Of a stretch of DNA of 64,000 bases, positions 1-10,829 are shown one piece after another. Each line of letters opens with the position of its first letter. Position 1 is the stretch's first letter. Below the pieces are notes generated by a model. The model did not search any database and was not told where the DNA came from. It was given only the letters and a program-made list of their open reading frames with translations. Both the position numbers and the translations under genes were made by a program. Source of the stretch: Zingiber officinale (lineage: Eukaryota > Streptophyta > Magnoliopsida > Zingiberales > Zingiberaceae); assembly GCF_018446385.1 (NCBI RefSeq), contig NC_055990.1, positions 23,183,558 to 23,247,557 on the forward strand. Direction: 5' to 3'.

Positions 1-2508
1 ATATTTAATTTTCTTTTCTTTTTCCTTATTTATTTTCTTTTCCTCATTACTGTGTCGTTCCCTTCTTCCTTCCCCGTGCGTCGACGCTCTCCTCCTTGCC
101 CTAATCGCCGAGCCCTATGTGCCGACGTCCTCTCCTCTGCCGACGCCGACGACGCAGACGCTGCCAGGGAATAGAAAGCCGACCAACTCCTTCATTTTTT
201 TCCTCCCGAGTCGCACACCCGAAGCCTTCTCCTCTTCTCTCCTCGGCCGCCACCACAGCGACGCCGTGCCCTAATTGGGTTGTGCCGCCGCCGAGAATTT
301 CTTCACCGCCACCTACCTAGTGCTGCCGCCGGCCTTCCTCCACCCTACAGCCGACTTCCACTGGTGTCTTGGCCACCCGCCGCGTGCCCTAGGCGACACC
401 TTCTTCCCTTCACCGACGCCGATCCAGCCGAGCCCTAGGGCCGGCTGCCACCACTGTGCCGAGCCTTAGTTGGTTTTGGAGGTAAGTTGTGTGGTGTGGA
501 ATTTGGGTTATGGCTTGATCTGTGTTCATAATCTCAGTTCTTGATCTTGCTTGGACCAGTTGGTGGATTTCTTCTCTCTGTGTTGCTGCTGTGCCCTGGT
601 TCACCACTGCCGGTGTCACTCTGTTCTTTACAGCAGAGTGGTGATCTTAGAGGTAAGGGGAATAGGGAGGACTTGCTGTGATTTTCTTGGTTACGGTAGA
701 AATTCCAACTAGTAGCACTCCTGTTCCAGCAATCAACAGGGTTGTGACTTCAAGGTATGTTGTAGGAATTTAGCTACGTGTGGTAGTTATATAATGAATC
801 ATGTGTTGATGGGTTATGTGAATCTGGAATTCGTTAATGTTAACAAGAGATGCTAATTTAGTGGATTAACTGTGTTTAGTTGTAGATCAAGGATTAAATT
901 GGATATTGTGGTTAGTTGTTATTTATGGTTGGGTTATCTGGTGGTAAGTTGAAGACTGAATTGCCACTAGAATTGATTTAAGTATAGACTTAGATTTAAA
1001 TGGAATTGATACTCTAGCTTCCTAATCGGATTAGGATTTAGTTTAGCTATTTTTGTTTATAATAAAAATTAGCTAAATTGTACGATTTATCACAGGACTT
1101 TGAAGCGAGATGAGTATCTCGACGTCGTATTCGGACCAGATTGGACTTTTCGATTGGAGGCGGGTACTTTTGACTTATGTCATTTGATATACATAGTAGT
1201 GAATTTAACAAGTTGCATTAATTATGTCCTTTATTTGTTTCGGTTAGTCACTACCCAATATCTGATACAGGAATGATTGATTGCTTGATTTGCATCCCAT
1301 GTATCTGTGTACCTTTGATTCGATATGATTCGTTGACGTAGGGTGCACTTTTCTATATATATGGATTAGGTCAGGATGTTTTATGGTTATTGCCATGCAC
1401 CATTTGCATGATTGCATGCTGTGCGATAGTCCGCTCCATTATTGTTGAGCACATCGCCAGTTACATGGATCTGCACACACCACCACTCATGGGTTAGTGG
1501 TCGATTCAGGCAGAGTGTGTTGTAGCAGGGACTCTGTTAGGCACCGTTGGTCCGCTCATGGGTAGTGTGACACAATGTGTTATCCGGCAGGGATTCCTCC
1601 CCGTCACTGTGTACCGGGAGATGATAGCATTGCACTCCCCCATTTATGATTTGGGGTAGGAGGATAGGTGTACTCCGACAGCATCCCGTCCACTCGGTCA
1701 CTCATCAGGAGTAGTGACGAAAGAGTGTACGGTTGTCACAGCTCTACCCACTCGGCCTCACTATTGTGTGTGAGATGATCGACTGGCGTCAGGGGTGACC
1801 AGGACGCATCATTGGCATCATATGCATGATGCATTTATTGCTTGTGTTTGTGTTTGCTGCATTTATATGCTGCATATTGTTTGGATACCTATGTTTGACA
1901 TGCATACAGGATTCCTATACCACTTGGACTATTTGACCTTATACTCAGGTCCTGGTTAGTACAGTTTCTCTCATGTTTACTTCAGATGCATATTTTTATC
2001 TTTCTTATATCAGGAGACTGTACGCATGATTAGTGCTAGGTGTTATTTCCCTACCTTGTATATCAATTGTACCTGCTGAGTGTTGGACTCACCCCGCCTC
2101 CATTGTTGATATTTTCAGGTTGATGCTGTCAGGAGAGAGTTCCAGTTGCTGGTCCCTGCAGACCTCGAGGATATGATTGGTTTTCTTTTGGTTTCTTTTC
2201 TGTTCTAGACTGTTTTGAACTTGTTATGTTTTGGATTTATTCTACTACATGCCTGCCTGGACGGCAGAAGAGGTGAGTTCATCGGATTTGAGCTTTACGA
2301 GTGTAGTGGAGTAGGGTTGATTTCGAGTCAGGGTATTATCTTTCTGTTTACTTATATAAACTGCGTGGTGATGATTTATTTTGTTGTTATTATTCCAGCC
2401 GCATGTGGCTGAGGTATTTAGTGCTTGTAGAAAAGTTTCAGATTGTCCACCGTACAGGAGAGATGCTGCAGAAATTTTCTCGGACAGGGACTCCTCTAGG
2501 GCGTGACA
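1..2508 (+). mobile_element. LTR-A copy 1 (solo or partial large LTR, 5' end cut by window)
   Basis: This stretch matches, in the same orientation, the complete copy at 55854-58936 and, inverted, the copies at 41949-44787 and 45662-51166. Shared landmarks are a GC-rich pyrimidine/CCG segment near the start, a block around 1400-1800 (hairpin-rich, 'gtaggaggataggtgtactccgac' type text) and the terminal GGGCGTGACA. The right end abuts ATAAC, which is also in the uninserted paralogous flank near 35577, so the insertion point is clear. About 150 bp of the LTR start lie outside the window. No coding capacity is convincing; small ORFs at 117-619 are unconserved LTR leader sequence. Assignment to Ty3/gypsy (Tekay/Del-like, with ~3-kb LTRs) is inference from length and ends only. 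Confidence 0.8.
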
Positions 2509-2513
2509 ATAAC

Positions 2514-3345
2514 AATAGTATGTGAGCAAGACAGTCCTAAATTTCGAGACTTCCCCACCTCCGGAAGGTATCCAAGAAGGAAATGGTTAGTGGTGGTAGT
2601 CATTAGGACTAGACTTTTGATATAATAATTTTGGGAGGTTGTGAACCAAGTAAAACTGATTATGTATTGTGTTGAGTTTTTAAATTTTCGTTGCATTATC
2701 AACCACACTATTCACCCTCTCTATCTTGCACTGATCCTAACATATAGAATATGATAGAGAGATCATATTTAAAATGTAAATAGTTTAGATCCATATAATA
2801 ATTTTAATTAAAATTGATACATTATCTAAATTAATTAAAATTGAAAACCAAAGGTAAATAATAAGTCTGTACAAACTAATATTTACATGAAAAATTTAGT
2901 AAATTGCGCTCATCATAATAGTTTTTAGACCATTGAAATTGAGTGGATATGTAATAGGTAAATTTGATAAAGAAAAATATTGGAATAAAAAATAATTAAA
3001 AAAAGTCCTTTCATTATTTTTTTTCTTAATTTGGTAACTGCAATCAACGATTGGAGGAATGATAATGGATTGTTACAAATCTCGTCCTACTTAGGCGGAA
3101 AGAGGTAAAAGGGCACGAAGATGAATGATATGGAGATTCCCTTCAGATATCTATATAAGTGTCATGAGAGGCATGATATAGATATGTTGGTCTTCTTATT
3201 CTCTGAAGTGCAGATAACTCTCTTCCTTTAAGCTCTCCTCTTCCTCTTCTTTTTCTTTCTTTCATCTTCTTTGTATGATATGTGACTGATTTGAACGTCA
3301 GAGGAGTCCTCCTGCTTGACTTATATGATCTGTGACTGAATGAAG
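2514..3345. repeat. Duplicated genomic segment, copy 1 (pair at about 35578-36375)
   Basis: About 830 bp align almost continuously with 35578-36375, including the sequence around 'ggtatccaagaag', an AT-rich middle, 'cgtcctacttaggcgg', a TATATAAG box near 3151 and a CT-rich leader. The box plus leader looks like an LTR or gene promoter and 5' end. In copy 2 the text continues into a 'gacttgagcgtcgg' motif that also occurs, inverted, near 7001. No ORF in it is convincing. Confidence 0.75.
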
Positions 3346-3399
3346 TAAATATGACAATCATTGCAAAAGAATTCGCTAGTGCTACAATGCTTGGATGAT

Positions 3400-4042
3400 T
3401 ATGTTACTCTAAGTGTAAGAGAGACAACAGAATCACCTAGAGTAAAGAAGGATAGCACAAACTGAGAAATACCATTTAATACAAAAGTAAAGCGGGAGAT
3501 TCAACTTAATATTCAAAAAATGATTAAAAAAAATTAAAGCTCATCGCAGCGTTGGTGCGTTCCTCTTGGATTGGGCCCTTAGACGATCGCCTTCCTGGCT
3601 TCACGCCAGGATAACATGTGAACGACATCTGCTACAACAACAAATGAACAATCATATGGTACAGTAGTAGTGACATGTGAACCTACAAGAATCCCGCTAC
3701 CGTAGCATACCGATCAATCTATAAGATTGTAGCAAAATTGTTGTTACAATTGAATGGATGCGTACTAGCTAAATTTGATAAGAAATATATTAGAATAAAA
3801 ATAATTTTAATAAAACACCATTTCATTATATTTTTGTTAATTTGTTAATCGTAATTAGAAACGATGCGCTTTAGCAAATATATTTATTTACTATATAGCA
3901 AAGCTAATCCATTAATGGACACTACTACAGTCGACTTACTGCAGCCGTTATCGAAGACAACGACAACATAGGCACTTAATTTACGCAGACAGGCACCAGC
4001 AACGATAATAGGAAGAGACATAGCAGTCGTTTAGATTATTAG
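3400..4042 (-). repeat. 3' flank of BURP copy 1, duplicated at 62790-63584
   Basis: This region lies downstream of the BURP stop codon. It matches the corresponding flank of the BURP copy at the window end: 'agtaaagaaggat', 'caaaagtaaagcgggagattc', 'cacgccaggataa' and 'gatgcgctttagcaaatata' occur in the same order in both. The copy at 62790-63584 has an additional ~180 bp around 62900-63080. It probably contains the 3' UTR and polyadenylation region. No other gene is seen. Confidence 0.75.
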
Positions 4043-5237
4043 TCACAGCATTTGTTGGCGAGGGGTCCACAGGACATGGTCGCTGGGCAGAATGGCACAC
4101 CGGCTCTGCGCTTCCCGGCTTCACCTGCAGCACCTGGAGCATCACGTGCTGCGGATTCCACGACGTCGTGTCCAGGTGACAAACTGCGATCGCCTCCACT
4201 CGGCTCCCGTCGCTCCCCTTCAGGCTCACCGCGTACTCCCTCATCATCCTCTTCCCCACCGCGTGGCAGTGGAACACAACGTACGCGTACGGCTCGGCGT
4301 GGCAGAACACGGCCAGCCCCTCCCCGCCCAACCTTTCGAACCCCTCCACCGCGTATCGCTGCATCGCCGCTGCCGCCGTGGCATTCACGACTGTCGACAC
4401 CACGCTGACATAGTCGGTGGCCAGAGCCGAGACGGCGAAGTCGACCATGGACTCGAGGAGGTGGCGCAGTGCTTCGTCTCCCTTGCATTCGCCGTGCGCT
4501 CGCACCGTTCCAGGGTCGCGCTCATCTCCCGGGCTTCCTTCGAGTTAGGGTCGACGGAGAGAAGCGCGAGGACGTCGGGGAGCTTGTTGGAGGAGAAGGG
4601 GAGGGCGTCGGCCACGCGGCGAGGGAGGAGGTCGGCGTGTTTAGGGATGGATCGCTTGAATTGCAAGTCGAAGGTGGCTCCTGGAAACAGGTCCTTCTCG
4701 AGGAAGAACAGAGACCGGGAGGACTTGTCGCGGAGTTGCGCTATGTTGGCGGCGTTGTAGTAAATGGAGGTGGCTCCGGGAACCACCACTTCCTCTTCGG
4801 ACTCCGGCGATGTCCATAAGCCCGGGCTCGTCTCTGCAATTCAATTGATATATATATTGGGATTCCAAATTAACAAGATCATACCGTAATAAAAATATAA
4901 ATGGATAAAAATCAATGAACCAGGGGGGTGAAGGAGGTCACGGATGCAGCTAGGGATGGGAGTGTTGGGGAGAGCAGTTTTCCAGTAGAGCTCCGGCGAC
5001 GAAGCAAGTGCAACCGATGGATGGGCTATGAGTCCGGCGAGGAGCTGCAACCATTTCGATCCAATCAAAATTCATGTGCGCATAATTAATCGAAGAAACA
5101 AATAAACGTCATACAAGACAAATCTATTGAATCAGATTACTGACTGATTCGGCCAAACAAGTTCCGTTGATTAATAATACTACGAGTGGTATGAATTTGC
5201 TCACCCCGAGGAAGAACAGGATGTGCTGGTTCGCCAT
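4043..5237 (-). pseudogene. BURP-domain protein (RD22/USP-like), three exons, two frameshifts
   Basis: BURP proteins are secreted plant proteins linked to cell walls and stress or seed development. Exon 1 is 5205-5237, exon 2 is 4921-5044 and exon 3 is 4833 to 4043, all with GT/AG borders and consistent phase, giving about 316 residues. Residues 1-25 form a signal peptide (MANQHILFFLG, then a hydrophobic stretch to VALA). A short segment with SPELYWKTALPNTPIP follows. The BURP domain starts at SLFFLEKDLFPG and keeps all four Cys-His pairs (CHAEP, FHCH, AVCHLD, PVCH) and WNPQH. One base is missing between KHCATS and LESMVDF (near 4447). Two bases are missing just after the last CH (near 4096), where the 63.6-kb paralogue has intact CHFLPSDH. 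The damage means a pseudogene, or two sequencing errors; nothing else is degraded. Confidence 0.85.
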
Positions 5238-5303
5238 GAACAATATAATGCAGAGTAGAAATTGAGAATTGGTAGATGGTTCATGGATACGCACTTTGGC
5301 TCA

Positions 5304-5312
5304 CTTATATAG
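5304..5312 (-). promoter_or_regulatory. TATA box of BURP copy 1
   Basis: CTATATAAG on the minus strand lies about 67 bp upstream of the BURP ATG at 5237, the usual distance for a plant TATA box with a short leader. The whole 5240-5570 promoter is partly conserved in the BURP remnant at 22.7-24.8 kb. Confidence 0.65.
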
Positions 5313-5570
5313 AGAAGAAGTGGGGAAGCTGAAGTATTTTCTTAATTCGCACGCATTTCGCGTTGTATTAATATTTTTTCTTATAAATGAAAATATTTCT
5401 GTCCATCAATATTGTACAGTACAAAGCCTTGAATTATATATTTCAAAATGGATAAATCGGATAACGGGAAAAGAAATTTAGGAGGCAAAATAATGTTTCT
5501 CAAAGACTAACGGTGAGTTTAATTTGGAGGGAATTTATTCCTGTCAATTCTCATGAAATGGATGATTTAA

Positions 5571-5985
5571 TTCTCCAAGGTTTGTATTTCAACATACATG
5601 ACGATAAAAATTTATTTATTTTTCTATGAAATATACCAATGGATATTTTTTCGTCGTATTTATTCGACATTACTAATGAAAATTAACTTTTGTTGGGAAA
5701 TACAAAATCTTTTTTAGTTTTTCGACAGAATTATAATTCTATCAGTAATTACCGACGGAATTGTATATTTCATCGATGATTACTGATGGAATCCTAATTC
5801 TAACAGTAAATACCGACATAATTCTAATTCTGTCAAAAAATCCAAAATTATTAGGGAACACGTGCCCTTCTTTTCTCTCGCGCACGCTTTCTTCTCTTCG
5901 ATGGCGACATTCCTCTCTGGTGGCATTTTCTTCAAGTAACCTTCTTCCATCGAGTTTTTCCTTTTTTTCGTTGTCAGTGTACACA
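5571..5985. other. AT-rich intergenic sequence
   Basis: Homology to the BURP remnant at 24.7 kb stops near 5570. Between 5700 and 5840 are short alternating repeats of the type 'attaccgacggaatt' and its inverse, as found in subterminal parts of non-autonomous DNA transposons. No ends or TSD were identified and no gene is supported. Confidence 0.4.
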
Positions 5986-5989
5986 CCAC

Positions 5990-6255
5990 CAAGTGCGGCG
6001 GCGTTTCCGGCCGCCAGCATTCAGTTACCAACGTTTCCAGCTGCCAGCACGTGGCTGGCGGCGATTCCGATAGCCAGCAACTGGCTAGCGACATTTCCAG
6101 CCTCCATCACGCAGCTGGTGGCATTTCCGGCCGCTAGCACGCGGCTGGCGGAGTTTTCGGCCATAAGCCACTTGCGGGTGGCTGTACAGGCAACTAGTTG
6201 CGTGCTGGCAGCTGTGCAGGCCACTAGAACACGGCTGGTACCATGTCTGGTCGCT
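5990..6255 (+). repeat. 33-bp minisatellite
   Basis: About eight imperfect 33-bp units of the form 'gccagcacgcggctggcg' plus 'atttccggcc'. The period keeps an open frame on both strands (11-residue repeats such as FPAASTWLAAI on plus), so long ORFs here follow from the period. Each unit holds a self-complementary core (CCAGC...GCTGG). Confidence 0.75.
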
Positions 6256-6299
6256 AGACGTGTGCTAATTAGCTTTTTTTGAGTCACAGAATACTCAAG

Positions 6300-6860
6300 A
6301 CCCATCAAACCATGGTAATTAGTTTTTTTTAGGTTTGTTCAACTACAATTTAATTTTTTATATATCATACAAGTTAAATGTAAAATATATTTGATTGTTT
6401 TATTCTAATCTACTTATTTCTAAATATTATATTGTTATATGTTGCAATCATCAGGGTTTACATATTCATCACGATCATCATCATAGAATCGAACTAGTAC
6501 TCTTGTTTCTAGGCGACCTCTCACTGCATTTTGGTTACTGAAAAAGCTCAGATCATCTCAAACGTTTCACATTGTAGAAAAAAAGAGCATGGAAAATAGT
6601 TATCGTGAATAAAAACTGATAAAATACCCTTTTAAGGCAGAGTTAGATTACTAGGAAATATCTATCAAGTTTCTGTTGATATGAGTACTCCTTTGAGACA
6701 TTGTGTAGATAGTACAGGACACTTTGGGTGGAACGAATCTTGTGTTTGGCAGGTAAGTGTCTATTGTCGAGTGGCATATAAGTGTCTAATCTTGTCTGAA
6801 ATCTGAGTCAGACGAAGGTCGACTGAGATGTCGTTGGTGTTGACGGAGAGGTGACTTGGA
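6300..6860. other. No recognised feature
   Basis: AT-rich sequence without credible coding potential. I recognise no repeat ends here. Confidence 0.4.
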
Positions 6861-7370
6861 CACCCCTAGCGTATATGCCCAAAAAAACTACTCCTCACGT
6901 GGGACTGACAGACGATAGTACTTAGGCTCTGCACATACTCAAACAAGCATCCGAAATGTTAGAAACCAGAAACCAGGGAAACAGACCCCGATGCAGGCCC
7001 TTCGACGCTCAAGTTAGGTACTTTTTCCTCGGAAGAATAGTGTATGAAGGAAAAAGAACTGTAGAAGACAAGTGCGAATGTGCGCGCATACCTGCTCAAG
7101 AGAGAGGACCTCCCTTTTTATACGACAATGCATACATCTAGACACTGACCGGTGTCAGAGAATGTCGGGTGTCAAGGCCTGTTGGGTGAGGAAAGACACG
7201 TGGTGCCCTTTTATTAATTGAAAGAAAGTTCCATTCGTAGATGATAATAGACCATTAGAATATTCCTGACGTATGACAGTTATTCTCTGACAAAAGGTTG
7301 TGATTTCTTGACATTGTTGTCACCTAGTGTTTTCTATTTTGATCAGGTTTAGCTACAAGCAACTCGAGGT
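6860..7370 (-). mobile_element. LTR-like fragment (family C), left half, split by element 7371-21489
   Basis: On the minus strand there is a TATA-like box (GTATAAAAAGGGAGG, 7106-7120) followed about 100 bp later by a 'ttgagcgtcgaagggcc' motif near 7000. This is the layout of an LTR promoter and leader in large plant Ty3/gypsy elements. The sequence is interrupted at 7370 by the copia-type element and resumes at 21490; the target duplication GAGGT joins the halves. I could not fix the outer ends of this LTR. Confidence 0.45.
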
Positions 7371-8243
7371 TGTTGGTCCCTTTGAAGGCCGACAAGAGGG
7401 GAGGGGTGAATTGCCCTGAAAAATAAAACAATCCCTTTCTCGGATTTTCAACTAAAACACTTGCATAAACAGAGTAAACAAAATAGAACAAAGAAAACGA
7501 GGCTCACAATTTACTTGGTTATAACCAGGGAGATTGTTAATCCAAGGCAGATAAAAAGCGTACTAAAAAAATCTCCTCTGGGCAGAGAAGCCTCTTACAA
7601 CGTTGACGCACAAGAAATAGAAGCTTAACTCTAAAATGGAGCGTACAAGTGCTAGAATTGAATTACTTGTGATTGATGAAAAGCTACTGAACCAAGACTA
7701 TACTTATAGCCTTAGTCAGGGCGCCCCGAAGGAGTTTCAGGCGCCTTGGGAGGGATACAACTTTATCCCCAACACAACGGATATCGCTTGACGCGATATG
7801 GTAAAAAAGACGACTCTAGGTGCCCTGACCACTAAGTCAACCCAGTTGACTTTCTGGTCCTTGCGTTCTGTTCCGGTGCTGCTCGCCTCGGTCCGGGTCT
7901 TCCGCTCCAGCTCCGCTAGCTTGGGTGATCTCGGCCATCCGGAATAGGGCTTACCCAAACCCAACTTCCGGCCTTCTCCTCGAGCAGCCTTCCTTCCCGG
8001 TTTCTCATCCTTCGAACGTCGCGTACATTTTTCTCATCCACCGTTGTACTCTTCCGCGGTCACCTCGTCCCTCGGACGCACCGAGCCCGTCGGCTCTCTC
8101 CCCGTGTCGTCCTTCTCGCTAGCCGCGTCTTTCGCTCGACTTCTTGTGTTCCTAAGCACCTTCACACTTAGACACAAGGGTTAAACAACACAGGACCTAA
8201 CTTAACTTGTTTGATCACATCAAAACACCATGTGATTCCAACA
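7371..8243 (-). repeat. 3' LTR of outer element
   Basis: 873 bp, TGTTGG...CCAACA, clearly similar to 20607-21489 but with scattered substitutions and small indels. Near its plus-strand left end it has the 'gaggggaggggtgaatt' block that recurs in all copia-type LTRs of this window. A hairpin (CTTGTGT...ACACAAG) lies at about 8140-8180. Confidence 0.9.
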
Positions 8244-8260
8244 ATCTGCCCCTTTTTTAT
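8244..8260 (-). other. Polypurine tract of outer element
   Basis: Read on minus, AAAAAAGGGGCAGAT directly precedes the LTR start, the expected site of plus-strand DNA priming. Confidence 0.75.
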
Positions 8261-8305
8261 GTGAACAACCCAAGTTAATCTAGGGTAAAACAAACATAAT
8301 GTAAA

Positions 8306-9399
8306 TGTTGGATCGTAAGCGTTCGATAGAGGGGGGGTGAATATCGATTAAAACTTTCGTTCGAAAAGAGTTAAGCGCACAGCGAAATAGAGTAAAGACA
8401 AAGTAAGAAAGCAAGGCAAGGCTAACACAGTTTGGTTTTACTTGGTTCAGAGCCTGTGTCGACTCCTACTCCAAGGCCCGCACTCGTCGAGTGCTTTCGT
8501 TGGGCAATCCACTAGCAGTTCGAATATTTGATTACAGAAAGTTAAGTACAGAAGTGCTAATGAAGATAAAACAAAGCTTATACCGACAAAGGAGGAAATT
8601 AAAAGAACAGGAGTGAGTTGTCGGAGCTTCGTTAGCGTCACAGGAGCGCAGAGCGGCAGGGCAAGCAGTAGAAGATCTCTTTTTCAATTGTTGTTCGGAA
8701 GCTCCCCTCTGACCCTCCTTTTATATGAGGCTCGGGGTGCCTCGGATCCCTTCCTGGCGCCCTGGTGAGACGTGGCAGGTCCAACCAACGAGCTCCACGT
8801 GGCAACACGCAATCTGGATAAAAATCACCTCCCGGCCGCCCGGATCCCCTCCAGGCGCCCGGACCACCTTTCTCCAGAAACCAGCTTTCCTGCAAGACAA
8901 GGTTAGTCCGAGGTGAATAAATAGTGTATATCCTGCAAAACAGGGTGTTAGCACAGTTCATAAGTTTGACATAAAAAGTATGACTTAGATTCCGTCTTTC
9001 TGAGACCGGAATCTAGTCACGATCTGGACTTAGAGATCCGAAATGGATCTAAGCCGGATCGACGCCTAATGTTCCCTTCTCGGGAACGCGTCCTCACAGT
9101 CACTCCCTTCCAGTGACTTACCTTCACTTACCTGTCAGACGTCCGGTCAGCCCTTCGACCCGTATGGACTTCTCGCCAAGCGTCCGGTCAGCCCGTCGAC
9201 CCGCTTGGACTTCTCGCCAGCTATCCAGTCAGCCCGTCGACCTAGCTGGACTTCTTGCCAGACATCCGGTCAGCCCGTCGACCTGTCTGGACTTCGTCTG
9301 CACACTCGGTCAGAGTGTTAGATCACAACAAACCTAACTTAATCCGATTTGTCATTCATCAAAACCCGAGTTAGACTGTTAGTGCTAACCGCACCAACA
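8306..9399 (-). repeat. 3' LTR of middle element
   Basis: 1094 bp. On minus the order is hairpin array (9131-9320), a further conserved U3 part, a TATA-like box (revcomp of 'ccttttatatgag', about 8716) and a GC-rich segment. Then comes the U5-side motif 'agggggggtgaata' near 8330. It is a close copy of 17416-18501. Confidence 0.9.
9062..9320. repeat. Tandem hairpin array in LTR (left copy)
   Basis: Successive ~40-bp units have the form arm, tcc-GGTC-agcccgtc-GACC, complementary arm, acttctcg. The arms differ: CCAAGCG/CGCTTGG (9177-9214), CCAGCTA/TAGCTGG, CCAGACA/TGTCTGG, then ACACTC/GAGTGT. The first unit (TCAGACG/CGTATGG) has lost pairing here but is perfect in the other LTR. Just upstream are GTCACT/AGTGAC and TTCCC/GGGAA hairpins. 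Confidence 0.85.
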
Positions 9400-9416
9400 A
9401 TCTCTCCCCTTTTGAT
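9400..9416 (-). other. Polypurine tract of middle element
   Basis: On minus, AAAAGGGGAGAGAT sits immediately before the LTR start, a classical polypurine tract. Confidence 0.8.
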
Positions 9417-9469
9417 GGAATGACAACCTGGTTAAGTTAGTAAAAATATGCGAGTAAAAAGGTTAAACA

Positions 9470-10260
9470 TTTTGTTCTAGCATGAGGTTTAAGTTAGTTT
9501 TTAATTTTATTTTATTTTTCTAACTTAACTACCTATCCCTCCCCCTTTGGCATTCATCAAACAAGGATATAATTTAAACATTCAAAAATACAGAATACAT
9601 AAAAAATGTAGGAAATGATGTCAAGTTAACTTGGGGGAGTTTTAAATTTCACCACATAGTAATTTAACTTTTGTAACATAACTAAGTTTTGAAAAATAAC
9701 TAATTTAGCAACATAACTTAGTATATTTTGAGTAAATTTTTTTTAAGGGTAATTTTTGTAACATTAAATGAATTTGCAAACTCAAAGAGAAAGTTTTTAA
9801 AAGCTAATTTTCAAGTATAAGTCTAATTTTCAAACATAAGTATCCAAGTTTCAAGAAATTGAATTTTCAAAGTAAGTTTCAACTTGGAATTCTTTACAAA
9901 CATGAGTTTTCAAAATCAAAATTTCAAAATTAAGTTTGAAAATCTACTTTTCAAAGCTAATTAAAATTTATTTTTCAAGTCTAAGTTTGCAAAATCCAGA
10001 TTTTCAAAATGAAGTGAAGTTTAATTTTCAAATCAAACTTTAAAGCTAGATCCAATTATTGAAATTTTCAAAATAAGCTTGTAAAGTTAAAACACCTTTT
10101 TAAACATAAGTTTTATAAAGATAATTTTGCAAAAGTAAGATTTTCAAAACTAAGTTTATCAAATTAGATTTTACAAAGATAAGTCAGATTTGTTAAATAG
10201 ATTTAAAATATTTTTAAGAAAGTATTTTTCAAAAACCAATTTTAGTAAAGGAAAAATAAA
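9470..10260. repeat. Low-complexity A/T tract, degenerate 'tttcaaaa/aagttt' repeats
   Basis: Long run of short degenerate repeats (variants of 'ttttcaaaattaagtttg') without ORFs. It occupies the place where pol would lie in an autonomous copia element. Confidence 0.7.
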
Positions 10261-10829
10261 TATGAGACTAATTAATCCTCCCCCTAAACCTGACATCTAA
10301 AATAGCTGTCTAACCAATTAGTTACTTACTGACTATCAGAAGATGACATCTTTCACTTGGTTAGTCAAGTTAAGTTCATTGTGATCAGTTAATGGTTGAC
10401 TAAGCTGAATAACTTAACTTGATTAATGTAGGTTTTATATTTAACGTTCAGACTTATTTTGATGCACTGAAATAAGCATCTTAAGTCCAGGCAATTGGCC
10501 TATACATCTCACCCCTTTCTAAGTTTGTCAATCACAATCAAAGTAAGCCTAGGGTGTTGGTGAGATGCTCAAATACTAGTCCTGGGGGAACATGATTTCT
10601 AAGGGGATTTTCTAGTCTAAGGCTAAAGTTGTTTTGAAATTCTAAAAGTAGGAAGGTTTTAAAAAATAAAACAAGTTTAACCTAGAAAAACAATTTTGAA
10701 TTTTGAAAATCCTAGTCTATTAAATTAGAGTATAACCAATCAGATCTGAAAATAAAGATCAATAGAATAATATGTACTACAAAAAGCTATAATTGTGTCA
10801 TAACAATGCTACGTAATAATCACGACTAC

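Noticed and set aside
117..619. ORFs in the GC-rich start of the window
   Set aside because: They lie in LTR-A leader sequence. The corresponding parts of the other copies (43936-44244, 50252-50918, 55979-56420) do not keep the protein sequence.
4039..4819. Long ORFs on both strands over the BURP exon 3
   Set aside because: They are GC-driven shadow frames; only the minus-strand frame with BURP motifs is supported.
9131..9320. Regular short repeats that might be read as a CRISPR-like array
   Set aside because: Plant LTR context, no constant repeat with unique spacers; each unit is itself a hairpin.
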